Source: an uncultured Candidatus Puniceispirillum sp.
GTDB lineage: Bacteria; Pseudomonadota; Alphaproteobacteria; Puniceispirillales; Puniceispirillaceae
NCBI GenBank assembly: GCA_905182545.1
Contig: CAJJBY010000006.1
Span: forward strand, 62,001 to 126,000
Length of the DNA: 64,000 nt
Direction: 5' to 3'
Shown: piece after piece, positions 54,090-62,540 of the stretch
Position numbering within the stretch: the stretch's first letter is position 1
Layout of the letters: every line of letters starts with the position of its first letter
Position numbers and translations under genes: made by a program
The notes under the pieces: model-generated
Told to the model about the DNA's origin: nothing
The model's database searches: none
Seen by the model: only the letters and a program-made list of their open reading frames with translations

Positions 54090-54639
54090 ATGCCTCTGAT
54101 AAATTTGGATTCCGAAATCAATGTTGAACGCGTCCGGCCGGATACGGGCAGTTTCTATAAATTTGTTGCCACTGGCCGAATGCCAGCTTTTGGCAGAGCG
54201 GTTTGATTTTATCGAGGTTGGGTCTTTATCAGCCGAGCTTCGTGTTCGCAAATCAGCGCGCGGTTGTTGGGATGTTTCGGGCCAGTTAAAGGGGGAGATT
54301 GTTCAAGCTTGTGGTGCAACTGGCGTCCCAGTCAGCGAGACTATAGATTTTCTGCTCGAAGAACGCTATGTTCGCACCGCCGGCGACCCTGACGAGGTTG
54401 AAGTCCATCTTGATGAGGCAGAACCTCTTGAAAATGGCACAATTAAGATTGGCGAAATGTTGGCACAATCGCTTGCGGTTGCAGGTACCCCGTGGCCGCG
54501 TGCGCCCGAAGCACCGGAAACATTCACAATTGGCGAGGAATCGTCGGATCATCCATTTGCCGGGCTTGCTGCGTTAAAACGCCAGCCCCCAAATAATGTT
54601 GAGCAGGTTGGGAGGATATACCCTGTCTGGAGTAATTAA
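54090..54639 (+). CDS. DUF177 (YceD-like) protein, probable frameshift near the N-terminus
   Basis: Conserved partner of the plsX-fabH lipid genes, thought in other bacteria to relate to 23S rRNA or L32 processing. The core ORF gives CQLLAERFDFIEVGSLSAELRVRKS, then the Cys-containing EIVQACGATGVPVSETIDF and PLENGTIKIGEMLAQSLAVA, matching the family. The ORF track start at 54121 gives a poor N-terminus (MLNASGRIR). A better one is ATG 54090 in the other frame (MPLINLDSEINVERVRPDTG), joined by a one-base shift near 54150. It ends with the DHPFAGLAALK family motif and an extra 19 residues that read into plsX. Confidence 0.75.
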
Positions 54640-55666
54640 GATTGCGCTTGATGCCATGGGTGGCGATAACGCGCCAGCATCAGTTGTTGATGGCGCTGAT
54701 ATTGCCAAGGCCAAGTCGCCGCATATTAAGATCCTGTTCGTTGGTGACGAAACGGTGATCCGTCCGTTGCTGGCCAAATCAAAGCATGTCAAAGACGCCG
54801 AAGTGATTCACACCGAATTTGCGGTTTCGTCAAAGGAAACAGCCTCGCAAGCGGTGCGCCGTGGGCGTGAAAGCTCGATGTGGCTTGCCATTGCTGAAGT
54901 TGCGGCCAAGCGGGCTAATGCCATCGTGTCGGCTGGCAATACTGGCGCGTTGATGGCGATGGCTAAATTACAGCTTCGCACCATGCCCGGCATCACCCGC
55001 CCGGCCATTGCCGGCTTTTTCCCAACCGAACATGATCCTATGTGCATGCTTGACCTTGGTGCCAATCTTGAATGTGATGAGGAAAATCTGGTGCAATTTG
55101 CCCTGATGGGGCAGGCATTTTATCTGTCATTGATGGGAAAATATAATCCAACAGTCGGTTTGTTGAATGTTGGTGAAGAAGAGCAAAAGGGCCATGAATA
55201 TTTGCGGTTGGCAGCACAAGAATTGTCAAACCCCGATTTAGGGGTGAATTATCATGGCTTTGTTGAAGGGTCTGATCTGGTTAAGGGCAGCGTTGATATT
55301 GTCGTGACGGATGGATTTTCTGGCAATATTGCGCTGAAAACTGCCGAAGGCGTTGCCGGATTATTTGCGTTGATGCTGCGCCGCTCATTTCGGGCTTCGG
55401 TTTTTGCGCGTATCGGCTATTTATTTGCCCGCAAATCGCTAAAGAATTTCCGAACCAAGATGGACCCAAGACGTTATAATGGGGCGGTTTTTCTGGGGTT
55501 GAACGGCATTGCGGTAAAATCGCATGGCGGAACCGACTCACTTGGGTTTTCAAATGCTATTGATGTTGCGGCCAACCTTGTTGATCATGGATTTATTCCT
55601 GATGTCAGTGCTGCCATTGAAAAGGCGGGGTTGATCCGCGAACAAAGAAAGATTGCGAATGACTAA
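54623..55666 (+). CDS. plsX: Phosphate acyltransferase PlsX
   Basis: Makes acyl-phosphate from acyl-ACP at the start of phospholipid synthesis. IKIALDAMGGDNAPASVV is the N-terminus, then ETASQAVRRGRESSM, ANAIVSAGNTGALMA, and TDGFSGNIALKTAEG. The start is uncertain: ATG 54596 gives a non-family lead MLSRLGGYTLSG, while a strong GGGAGGA lies 7 nt before CTG 54623. I use the CTG tentatively; a miscalled ATG there is possible. About 347 residues. It overlaps the DUF177 end and fabH begins inside its last codons. Confidence 0.88.
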   Translation: MSGVIKIALDAMGGDNAPASVVDGADIAKAKSPHIKILFVGDETVIRPLLAKSKHVKDAEVIHTEFAVSSKETASQAVRRGRESSMWLAIAEVAAKRANAIVSAGNTGALMAMAKLQLRTMPGITRPAIAGFFPTEHDPMCMLDLGANLECDEENLVQFALMGQAFYLSLMGKYNPTVGLLNVGEEEQKGHEYLRLAAQELSNPDLGVNYHGFVEGSDLVKGSVDIVVTDGFSGNIALKTAEGVAGLFALMLRRSFRASVFARIGYLFARKSLKNFRTKMDPRRYNGAVFLGLNGIAVKSHGGTDSLGFSNAIDVAANLVDHGFIPDVSAAIEKAGLIREQRKIAND

Positions 55667-56641
55667 TCAACGGGTTTTGATGACCGCTGTCGGGTCTTAC
55701 TTGCCAGCCAATGTCGTCACGAATGAGGCGCTTTCCAGCTTTGTTGATACGGATGATGCTTGGATCAGGCGGCGTACCGGCATTGCCCAACGCCATCTTG
55801 TTGCGGAGGGTGAAACCACCGCCGACCTGGCATGTCATGCCGCCAGCAAAGGCGCTTGCCAATGCAGGGCTAACCGGCGGCGATATTGACATTATCATCA
55901 TTGCCACAACAACCCCTGATAACACCTTTCCCTCAACCGCCACGAAATTACAGCATATGATCGAAGCCAAAGGCTGCGATTGCCTTTGATATTCAGGCGG
56001 TTTGCGCTGGATTCGTCTATGCTCTTGATATTGCTGATGCCATGTTGCAATCGGGGCGTGGGCGCCGCGCGCTTGTCGTTGGGGCGGAAAGCTTTTCAAA
56101 ATTGCTGGATTGGGAAGACCGGACAACCTGCGTTTTGTTTGGTGACGGTGCTGGCGCGGTGGTGCTCGAACTTGCTGATGATGCTGGTGATTGGGGCATT
56201 CGTTCGTCGGTACTTCATTCTGATGGTGCCTATCGTGATATTCTCTATGTCGATGGTGGGCCATCAAGCAATGCTTCGGTTGGTCATGTGCGCATGGAAG
56301 GCAAAGAAGTGTTTCGCCATGCCGTTGAAAAGCTTGCATCGGTTATGGATGAAGCTCTTAGCGCCGCCAATATGCAAGCACACGATATTGACTGGCTGGT
56401 TCCGCATCAGGCAAATGTGCGCATTATTGATGCCATGCAGAAAAAAATGGATTTGCCATCTGATCGGGTAGTGCGCACGGTCGAACAGCATGCCAATACA
56501 TCAGCAGCGTCAATTCCGCTGGCGCTTAGCGCCGCAGTTGATGATGGCCGAATCAAGAATGGTGATGTTTTGGCGATGGAAGCCATTGGCGGCGGGCTTG
56601 TTTGGGGCGCGGCATTGGTGAAATTCGGTCGCCCATCGTGA
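55659..56641 (+). CDS. fabH: 3-oxoacyl-ACP synthase III (FabH), two frameshifts
   Basis: Starts fatty acid synthesis by condensing acetyl-CoA with malonyl-ACP. Three frames join in order: ATG 55659, [22 protein letters not shown] to [12 protein letters not shown]; after a break near 55845, [35 protein letters not shown]; after a break near 55975, [23 protein letters not shown]. The catalytic triad is complete: Cys in AVCAGF, His in [14 protein letters not shown], Asn in [12 protein letters not shown]. Length about 327 residues. With plsX and ihfA it forms the usual operon. Two independent indels in an otherwise intact essential gene point to assembly errors. Confidence 0.92.
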
Positions 56642-56769
56642 CTTTCGCCCATTGATACTGGCTGGGTGACGCAAATATCAATTTTTTTTGGGCTTTTCGT
56701 CCTAATCCATCATTTGTACTAACTTTCTGAATTGACCACAGGTTCAAAAGTGGTTAGCGTTTTGAGGCT

Positions 56770-57060
56770 ATGGAAACACTTACACGCGCAGATTTAACCG
56801 AATCTGTTTACCGTAATATAGGGTTATCAAGAAATGAATCCTCCGATCTTGTCGAGGCGGTTCTTGAGGAAATTTGCGCCTGCCTTGAGGCTGGTGAAGA
56901 AGTAAAACTATCCTCTTTTGGCACTTTTTCAGTTCAGTCGAAAAGCGAGCGCGTTGGCCGCAACCCAAAAACAGGGATCGAAGCGGTCATTACATCACGC
57001 CGCGTTTTGTCGTTCCGTCCGTCGCATATCCTCAAGGATCGTGTAGACGGTTCAAAATGA
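56770..57060 (+). CDS. ihfA: Integration host factor subunit alpha
   Basis: DNA-bending heterodimer subunit. 96 residues: [31 protein letters not shown] at the N-terminus, [25 protein letters not shown] with the intercalation arm. ihfA rather than ihfB by its place downstream of fabH and before a merR-type gene. The ATG of the next gene overlaps its stop (ATGA). Confidence 0.94.
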   Translation: METLTRADLTESVYRNIGLSRNESSDLVEAVLEEICACLEAGEEVKLSSFGTFSVQSKSERVGRNPKTGIEAVITSRRVLSFRPSHILKDRVDGSK

Positions 57061-57428
57061 ACGATAAAGCTAACGACGCTTTCAAAACAATTTCTGAAGT
57101 CTCTGCATTGCTTGACGTGCCACAACATGTTTTGCGCTTTTGGGAAAGCAAATTTTTTAGCCTTCGCCCATTACAGCGAAGCGGTGGGCGGCGTTATTAC
57201 CGGCCTGACGACGTTGCCGTTTTGCGCCGAATCAGACAGCTTTTATATGTTGATGGCTTTACCATCAAGGGCGCGCAAAAGCTGGTAAGAAGCAAAGCAG
57301 CAGCCGCCAAACCAAATGCCCTAACCACAGCAAGCAGCGCATCAGGCAAGGATCTTGCCGCGGCAATGGCGATGCTTGATGATGTGAAAACCCGCCTTGC
57401 AGCGCTCAAACAGCAGCTTAACCACTAA
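57057..57428 (+). CDS. MerR-family transcriptional regulator
   Basis: 123 residues. The winged-helix N-terminus [51 protein letters not shown] is the alphaproteobacterial MerR-type protein always found after ihfA. A short Ala/Ser linker and a C-terminal coiled coil ([21 protein letters not shown]) follow. No cysteine effector site is visible, so metals are unlikely ligands. Target genes unknown. Confidence 0.9.
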   Translation: MNDKANDAFKTISEVSALLDVPQHVLRFWESKFFSLRPLQRSGGRRYYRPDDVAVLRRIRQLLYVDGFTIKGAQKLVRSKAAAAKPNALTTASSASGKDLAAAMAMLDDVKTRLAALKQQLNH

Positions 57429-57493
57429 ACCTTATCATTTTTGCTGAAAAGCCGATTGCCTAGACATCTTGGCGCGGCTATAATAATATCTGC

Positions 57494-57570
57494 CGGAGCG
57501 TAGCGCAGCCTGGTAGCGCACTATACTGGGGGTGTAGGGGTCGTGGGTTCGAATCCCGCCGCTCCGACCA
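57494..57570 (+). tRNA. tRNA-Pro (GGG)
   Basis: Acceptor CGGAGCG/CGCTCCG, D-arm TAGCGCAGCCTGGTAGCGC, anticodon stem CTATA/TGTAG (one G-U), loop CTGGGGG with anticodon GGG, T-arm GTGGGTTCGAATCCCGC, discriminator A, CCA encoded. The gene content changes right after its 3' end. Confidence 0.96.
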
Positions 57571-57604
57571 AAATTAATTAAATTAAGATCAACAGTTTAC
57601 TATC

Positions 57605-57638
57605 AGACTTCGGCCTTAACTGGCCGGGGGCTTTTTTT
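57605..57638 (+). terminator. Rho-independent terminator of tRNA-Pro
   Basis: Stem AGACTTCGGCC / GGCCGGGGGCT (two U-G wobbles and one mismatch) around TTAACT, followed by seven T residues. Confidence 0.7.
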
Positions 57639-57718
57639 GTGTTTGGGGAGTGATTTGGGGAAGATTTTGTTGTAATGTTTGACATTTGGAGTTGTCAAAG
57701 TGGACCTTCAATTACAGA

Positions 57719-58867
57719 TCAATTGACAATCTCTGAGGCAACTCTTGTCAGAACTTCACTACTAAATAAGTTACCTGCTTGATACTTTTCATCGACGGAA
57801 AAAATTGAAATTACGGTGTTTTTCTCAACGCTGAGAACATTGAATAGACCACCGTGACCAGTCATGGTGATTGCGCTCTCACCATCAACATCATAAACCC
57901 AAAATTGAAAACCATATTTTACATTTTCACGAGTTGTGGATACAGAAGTGTTAATTCCTTCTTTAAAAAATTTGCCCATACAACTCTCGGCCCTAACCTC
58001 ATTTATTATAAACTGGCCAAATAAATTCCAGTCGGGAGCTGTCATTACCAATCTGGCTAGAGAAACCGTCCGTCCCTTTTTATCTGCTGCCCAATGTATT
58101 TCTCCATTAGGTCCAAATTGTTTTACGATGTTTTCGTAAAAAATTTGTGCAACTGATTTACCTGTAAGTTCAAAAATGAGCACTGAAAGTGCAAGAAGAG
58201 TCTGCGGCATGATAATTATGCTGTCGCTGCTTGCCGTCTTGTGACCCTTGAAATGGCGTGCAGCCTGCCAAAACATCTGCGCTCCAGCAAATCTCTTCAT
58301 TCCCATAGCCATTTGATTGGCGAGTTTTACGTCTTTTCGGTTTGGCTGGTAACACCACTGTTCATCTGCAAGACATTACGAATTGATATTTTACTGTACG
58401 GCGTGTCTCGTAATCCAATTGCATATAAACCAATCTCATCATCAAGCGATTTAATTGACCCGTCACATACAAGACTGCCAACCGCAGCACCCAGTGCTGT
58501 TTTTGACATAGACATACCGTGTAGAGGCGTTTGAGAAGTGATCTTCTTATTGTCGTCAAACCGTGCATAGACAATTTTGTTATTTTTCCGAACGATTGCG
58601 GCAAGGTTGTATTTATCGTCGAAGAATTTATCGAAATTCTGTTCTTTAATTTGTTTTACTTTACTCGGCAGTTCTTCACCAAAACTCTCGATATTGACCT
58701 CAAATGGGCCTATCGTCCCTGTTTTATGCGCTGTGAAATATGGCTTTATTTGTCGTTTCCACATCCTCTCGGGTCCATGGTCCGCATATGACTCGGTTGA
58801 AATAGAAATTCCTGAGAGGAATAAAGTGGCAGCCACCACCAATAAGTATTATTTGTAAAAATTTCAT
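57719..58867 (-). pseudogene. Serine beta-lactamase-like / 6-aminohexanoate-dimer-hydrolase-like protein, several frameshifts
   Basis: A class C beta-lactamase-fold serine hydrolase read in pieces. From ATG 58867 the lead MKFLQIIL joins, after one shift, to VVAATLFLSGISISTESYADHG, an apparent signal peptide. HGMSMSKTALGAAVGSLVCDG contains the SxxK nucleophile motif. A shift near 58337 joins TSQTEK to VKLANQMAMGMKRFAGAQMFW. A third and fourth shift around 58255 and 58205 recover HNYHAADS, the Tyr-containing motif, and lead to LLALSVLIFELTGKSVAQIFYENI. The last piece has MTGHGGLFNVLSVEKNTVISIFS with the HGG third motif. The family acts on esters or amides in the periplasm; the substrate is unknown. 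At least four indels in 1.15 kb make decay as plausible as assembly error. Confidence 0.7.
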
Positions 58868-58947
58868 TTTTAGAGTTTTCCTTTGAAAAGCAGGTGGCAG
58901 TTTAACTACTACTCGATAGGGTCTTAGAGCAACTAGATGTTACATAA
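58868..58947. other. Short intergenic stretch between the damaged hydrolase and the small-protein unit
   Basis: About 80 AT-rich bases; on the reverse strand it holds AAAGGA upstream of ATG 58867 and presumably the hydrolase promoter. Confidence 0.35.
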
Positions 58948-58972
58948 GAAAAGGACCGCGCAAACGTGGTCC
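58948..58972 (-). terminator. Terminator of the small-protein unit
   Basis: On the reverse strand GGACCACG and CGCGGTCC pair with one mismatch across TTTG and are followed by TTTTCTTAT. It lies 27 bases after the stop of the 65-residue protein gene. Confidence 0.6.
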
Positions 58973-58999
58973 GAGTTTTGGGCAGAAATGTTAAACAGG

Positions 59000-59197
59000 C
59001 TATTTGTCCGAACTCCGGCATTCTAGGATACGCCTTATACGCCTCAACTCAATAGAGTGTGTGTCTAAACCAAGATTGCGCCTGATGAAGCCCACTAGCC
59101 AAACAACGCAAATGCCCATTACCAAATAAACAGTAACTCTGAGCCAGAAGATTATCTGGTCTATTTGAGCAACGATGTCATTAATGATTTCAGTCAT
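59000..59197 (-). CDS. Small single-helix membrane protein, function unknown
   Basis: 65 residues. An acidic N-terminus (MTEIINDIVAQID) is followed by one strong hydrophobic segment, IIFWLRVTVYLVMGICVVWLVGFI, then a basic end with RRNLGLDTHSIELRRIRRILECRSS. TTGGGGTGA lies 7-13 nt upstream of the ATG. It has its own terminator and lies 66 bases downstream of another small gene on the same strand. No family recognised. The layout supports a real gene. Confidence 0.5.
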   Translation of the reverse strand: MTEIINDIVAQIDQIIFWLRVTVYLVMGICVVWLVGFIRRNLGLDTHSIELRRIRRILECRSSDK

Positions 59198-59263
59198 AGT
59201 TTTGAGTCACCCCAAGCTGTCTGCTGGACAGGGTCAGTAATATGGCTGTGAGTAGGGTGCGGG

Positions 59264-59428
59264 TCATTTTTCTAGCTCTTTTAGTTCCTGTCTCGCCTGC
59301 CACATCTCCACACAAGGGTCACAACGACCCGTAGCAGGTCGAATTGCCCGATAAGCTGGATGCTTTTTGCAGCCGTCCACCAAAATCTCCATCAACTGTA
59401 GTTGTTTTTTGAGGCTTTCAACGTCCAT
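59264..59428 (-). CDS. Small Cys-containing protein (54 residues), possibly phage-derived
   Basis: Below the track's size limit. From ATG 59428 the reverse strand reads MDVESLKKQLQLMEILVDG, then CKKHPAYRAIRPATGRCDPC and VEMWQARQELKELEK. GGGGAG lies 9 nt upstream. The C-x(16)-C-x2-C spacing and the HPAYRAIRPATGRCDPC wording resemble short zinc-ribbon-like hypothetical proteins seen in phages and prophages, though I cannot name a family. Both ends are hydrophilic helices. It probably shares a transcript with the 65-residue membrane protein. Confidence 0.5.
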   Translation of the reverse strand: MDVESLKKQLQLMEILVDGCKKHPAYRAIRPATGRCDPCVEMWQARQELKELEK

Positions 59429-59689
59429 GGATTGATACTCCCCAGAATTGAAGTCAAACGCAAGTTTTCATGATTTGCCCATAAGTTGAATAAGTCTCGC
59501 ACCCCTTCCAAGCGAAAAAGCAACGACCAGAAACCCCATCAATCGATTCAGAAGCCTCCCTGAAGAGCGAATGAGTCGGATTGTTGCTAGCCGTGTGACA
59601 AAGCAGCCTTGCTGAGCAAATTTTGTATCTTGAGAGGAAAGGGGGCTTAACATTGGCTGTGCGGTTAATATTAATACTAATACATTGCT

Positions 59690-59784
59690 AGGTTATGCAG
59701 TGTTATGCATTGCACAATGTTATGTTTATTTTTTACACATTTATCTCTCTACTTACCTTGCTATGCAATGTTACTAAGCAATGC
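59690..59784. repeat. Cluster of short TTATGCA / GCAATG repeats
   Basis: GTTATGCA occurs at 59692-59699 and 59702-59709, exactly ten bases apart; GTTATG again at 59719-59724 and TATGCA at 59762-59767. GCATTGC (59707-59713) is the reverse complement of GCAATGC (59778-59784). The cluster lies directly upstream of a likely promoter for the 87-residue membrane protein gene. Confidence 0.45.
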
Positions 59785-59789
59785 AGGGA

Positions 59790-59836
59790 AGTTAATTTAT
59801 TATTATATATAACGCTGATTTGGAACAGGGGTGAAC
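59790..59836 (+). promoter_or_regulatory. AT-rich promoter-like element and ribosome binding site
   Basis: TTATTATATATAAC (about 59798-59811) resembles an extended -10 region and CAGGGGTG lies 5-12 nt before ATG 59838. No firm -35 was assigned. The repeat cluster sits just upstream, as an operator might. Confidence 0.3.
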
Positions 59837-59837
59837 A

Positions 59838-60101
59838 ATGGTGAGACTGATACTGATTGCCGCTGCAGTTTTTCTTGCTGTTTACCTTTTGTCTCGGCGG
59901 TTCAGTCTTGGTCAAAAAAACAATGACGGCGAGGGCGACGTTGTTGGCCCGCGTTCAGGTGGCTTTTTGATTGCGTTTATTGCAGCGATTGCAGTGTTGT
60001 CGTTGATATTCATCTTGCCACGTTTAGGCGTTAGTTTGGGTGGTTTGCTTCAAAAAGCTATGGCTTTCTTTCCCGTCATTCGTGCGCTTTTACCGTTCTA
60101 G
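59838..60101 (+). CDS. Small two-helix membrane protein
   Basis: 87 residues. Helix 1 is VRLILIAAAVFLAVYLLSRRF, followed by a polar stretch (QKNNDGEGDVVGPRSGG). Helix 2 is FLIAFIAAIAVLSLIFILPRLGV, and the end LLQKAMAFFPVIRALLPF is amphipathic. This layout resembles the membrane part of some alphaproteobacterial membrane-anchored DnaJ-like proteins, but no J-domain is present before or after the stop, so that is only a guess. Function unknown. Confidence 0.55.
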   Translation: MVRLILIAAAVFLAVYLLSRRFSLGQKNNDGEGDVVGPRSGGFLIAFIAAIAVLSLIFILPRLGVSLGGLLQKAMAFFPVIRALLPF

Positions 60102-60194
60102 GTTTGGCTCATTTCCAACTATAGCCGTCTGCTCGCCCAAATAATAAAGGGCGAGCAGAGTGGTTAAAAAGAAACGTAAGGAATGTTTTGATAA

Positions 60195-61115
60195 ATGAAA
60201 AACACAAAGCATCCGATTATTTACCACCCATCATACGATATACCGCTACCTGAAAGTCATCGCTTTCCTGGCACAAAGTATAGTGCGCTGATTGAAGAGC
60301 TTGAGACTACAGGGCTAATAGAAAATTATCTGAAATATATGCCCAAGCCAGCTACCGCAGAATATTTATCTATTGCACATGACCCAGTTTATATTCGTGC
60401 CATTGAAACAGGCAATCTCTCAAAACAGCAGCAAACAAAATTGGGTCTGCCCTGGAGCGAAATACTCCGAAAACGTTCGTTCTTAGCGCCAAACGGCACT
60501 TTACTCGCAGCACAACTCGCACTTCAAACCGGGATAGCCTGTCATGCTGCAGGTGGAACACACCATGCCCATTGGGATTTTGGCGCTGGCTTTTGCGTGT
60601 TTAATGACCTTGCTTATACAGCGCGTGCCTTGATTGAAATGAAACTGGCAAGAAGAATCTTAATTTTTGATTGTGATGTGCATCAGGGAGATGGGACTGC
60701 AAGTATACTCTCAAAGGACAAAAATATTTTCACATGTTCAATTCATTGCGCAGAAAACTACCCTGCAAAAAAGGCTAGAAGCGACCTTGATTTTTCAATT
60801 ATAAAAGGTAGTGGAGATGAGGATTACCTTGCTGCATTGAGGCAATGTCTCTCTGAGATAGACCGAACCAATTTTTCACCTGATTTGGTTATTTATGATG
60901 CGGCCGTTGACGTGCATGGCCATGACAAGCTCGGCCTTTTAGAAATGACATCAGAAGGCATTGAACAAAGAGACCGGGTTGTCTTGTCCCATTTCAAGGG
61001 GCGGCAGGTTCCAATTGCCACCACTATTGGTGGTGGTTATGGACAAACGCACGAAGAGGTGGCACAGCGTCATAGTATTATTTTTGCGGCTGTGCAGTCA
61101 GTTTTTCACAACTAA
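60195..61115 (+). CDS. Histone deacetylase family protein (bacterial, class IV-like)
   Basis: Zinc-dependent deacetylase of the arginase/HDAC fold, 306 residues, complete. Catalytic signatures: GGTHHAHWDFGAGFCVFND (histidine pair and active-site loop, about residues 117-135), IFDCDVHQGDGTASI with metal Asp and His, and DAAVDVHGHDKLGLL with the second metal Asp. TTIGGGY provides the late Tyr/Gly motif. Bacterial members act on acetylated small molecules such as polyamines or on proteins; the substrate is open. AAACGTAAGGAAT gives an acceptable ribosome binding site. Downstream is a convergent TauD-like gene. Codons are noticeably AT-richer than in the core genes. Confidence 0.9.
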   Translation: MKNTKHPIIYHPSYDIPLPESHRFPGTKYSALIEELETTGLIENYLKYMPKPATAEYLSIAHDPVYIRAIETGNLSKQQQTKLGLPWSEILRKRSFLAPNGTLLAAQLALQTGIACHAAGGTHHAHWDFGAGFCVFNDLAYTARALIEMKLARRILIFDCDVHQGDGTASILSKDKNIFTCSIHCAENYPAKKARSDLDFSIIKGSGDEDYLAALRQCLSEIDRTNFSPDLVIYDAAVDVHGHDKLGLLEMTSEGIEQRDRVVLSHFKGRQVPIATTIGGGYGQTHEEVAQRHSIIFAAVQSVFHN

Positions 61116-61198
61116 TCATCTGATATTAGCCTAGCGATTAAAGGCGCTACTTGCCGCCTGAGAGGTGATGATAACAAACCAATTAGTTAGGCCAAACA

Positions 61199-62200
61199 TT
61201 ACCCGTCATAATGTAGCCCACCACTCACTCGGTGCCAAAGCCTGAATAAATGACGCTTTTTAGATGGTTCGTCATGGTCAATAAAATCAGTGCGAAAATG
61301 CCCCAGCTCATGGTTATTGAGATATTGCACATCTCCTCGTGACAAGGGAGCTTCAATCCAGAGGTCACTTGAAGCTGTGACCTCGTCAATAGAATTGAGT
61401 GCATTTTTCAGTAGGGAATCCATTTCAAATCCGCCTACCTGGTAGCCTTTTCTCACTAGAGAACTGTTTGCACGGCAGCGCAATTTACTGTCCTGCCATG
61501 TAAACATTGGTGCAAAAGATGTTTTTTCAGCACCAGGTTTATGCTCCGCTTGACGGTCAAAGTGAACTGGCTCGTACAATCGTTTTAGTTCTTTTGGAAA
61601 TTTAATTTCCATCCGCTCGTGAACAGTGTACAGGCTACAAAAGCGGCTAAGGCCCCCTTCCTTTGCGGGGTATTTGCACAACAGGCCAACATAATCAGGA
61701 ACAGTAACGCCAAAGGCGTTGTCTGTATGAAAGACCAATTCAACGTTTGTTGCGGAGCCTCGCACGCCATAACCAAACTTTTTACCTGTATCGGTCACGT
61801 CATAAATCATGGTGCCGTCCCATTTCTGGGCAACGTTTTGTCCCATCAGCTGGCCAAGCGTCCAGTAAATGTCAATTATTTGCTCTATATCAAACTCGTC
61901 AAGGGGGAACTTGTCGATAACTGCAAACCCAAGGCCATTGTCACAGATATGTTTCGCTTTCCTATAGGCCGCACTCAATTCCGGTATTTCAAACTGCTGT
62001 GGGTTCCTGAGCAGTGTTGGCAATGGCTTTGAACGCATTTCATCTGCCATTGTTGTAATTTCTTGCAATGCGGCGTCTGACAGTTTTACCGTCCAGTCAT
62101 CTCTTTTCAAGTTTGACGCTAACCAGCCTCTGCCGGCAGCTGTAGGAATGTTTTCCAATTCGTTAAACGTTTCAGAGCTGAGGTCCATCACGCCATCCAT
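61199..62200 (-). CDS. TauD/TfdA-family Fe(II)/2-oxoglutarate dioxygenase
   Basis: 333 residues. The HxD iron motif is in VELVFHTDNAFGVTVPDYVGLLC (about 158-160) and the distal part NNHELGHFRTDFIDHD plus KKRHLFRLWHRV supplies the third histidine and the 2-oxoglutarate arginine. GGGAGGAAGAA before ATG 62200 is strong. The family hydroxylates sulfonates, betaines, aromatic acids or natural-product scaffolds; nothing around it fixes the substrate. It is convergent with the deacetylase-like gene (83 bases between). Confidence 0.85.
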   Translation of the reverse strand: MDGVMDLSSETFNELENIPTAAGRGWLASNLKRDDWTVKLSDAALQEITTMADEMRSKPLPTLLRNPQQFEIPELSAAYRKAKHICDNGLGFAVIDKFPLDEFDIEQIIDIYWTLGQLMGQNVAQKWDGTMIYDVTDTGKKFGYGVRGSATNVELVFHTDNAFGVTVPDYVGLLCKYPAKEGGLSRFCSLYTVHERMEIKFPKELKRLYEPVHFDRQAEHKPGAEKTSFAPMFTWQDSKLRCRANSSLVRKGYQVGGFEMDSLLKNALNSIDEVTASSDLWIEAPLSRGDVQYLNNHELGHFRTDFIDHDEPSKKRHLFRLWHRVSGGLHYDG

Positions 62201-62540
62201 TTCTTCCTCCCAACATATTTTTTGTTATTTAATTTTCAACCAACGACACCAAAAACATTGCCACAAAACAAGGCCAGCGCAAAGGCCGGCCAAGTTTAGG
62301 AAGAAATTGCGCTAGGTTCAGCTGGTCAACAATCTTGAACTAGGGTAAACTTAGGATGAAAGATTGGCTTGCTTTGTTTCCACATCTTGCAAGAGTAATG
62401 GCAGCCGTTTCTCAGATTTGAAAACGTTTATCTGACCGAATTCAAGGGTCATAGATAAAAGAAAATCATGCGAAGCTCGAAGAGAATTGGACTGTTTTTT
62501 GCAGAAAGTTCAAGCTTAGCTGTGATTTTATTAAAAATTT
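62201..62540. other. Divergent intergenic region, AT-rich, no gene seen
   Basis: 340 bases between the TauD-like start and the secreted-protein start. No track ORF and no short family-like ORF seen. It should carry both promoters; no consensus pair was assigned with confidence. Confidence 0.4.

Noticed and set aside
55605-56339. 244-residue ORF on the minus strand
   Set aside because: Antisense to fabH; exists only because that strand is open opposite a broken gene.
59468-59653. 61-residue ORF on the minus strand with a hydrophobic end (LLNRLMGFLVVAFSLGRG)
   Set aside because: Slight resemblance to the C-terminus of MarC-type membrane proteins, but no ribosome binding site, wrong basic residues inside the helix, and no remaining homologous part nearby; perhaps a remnant.
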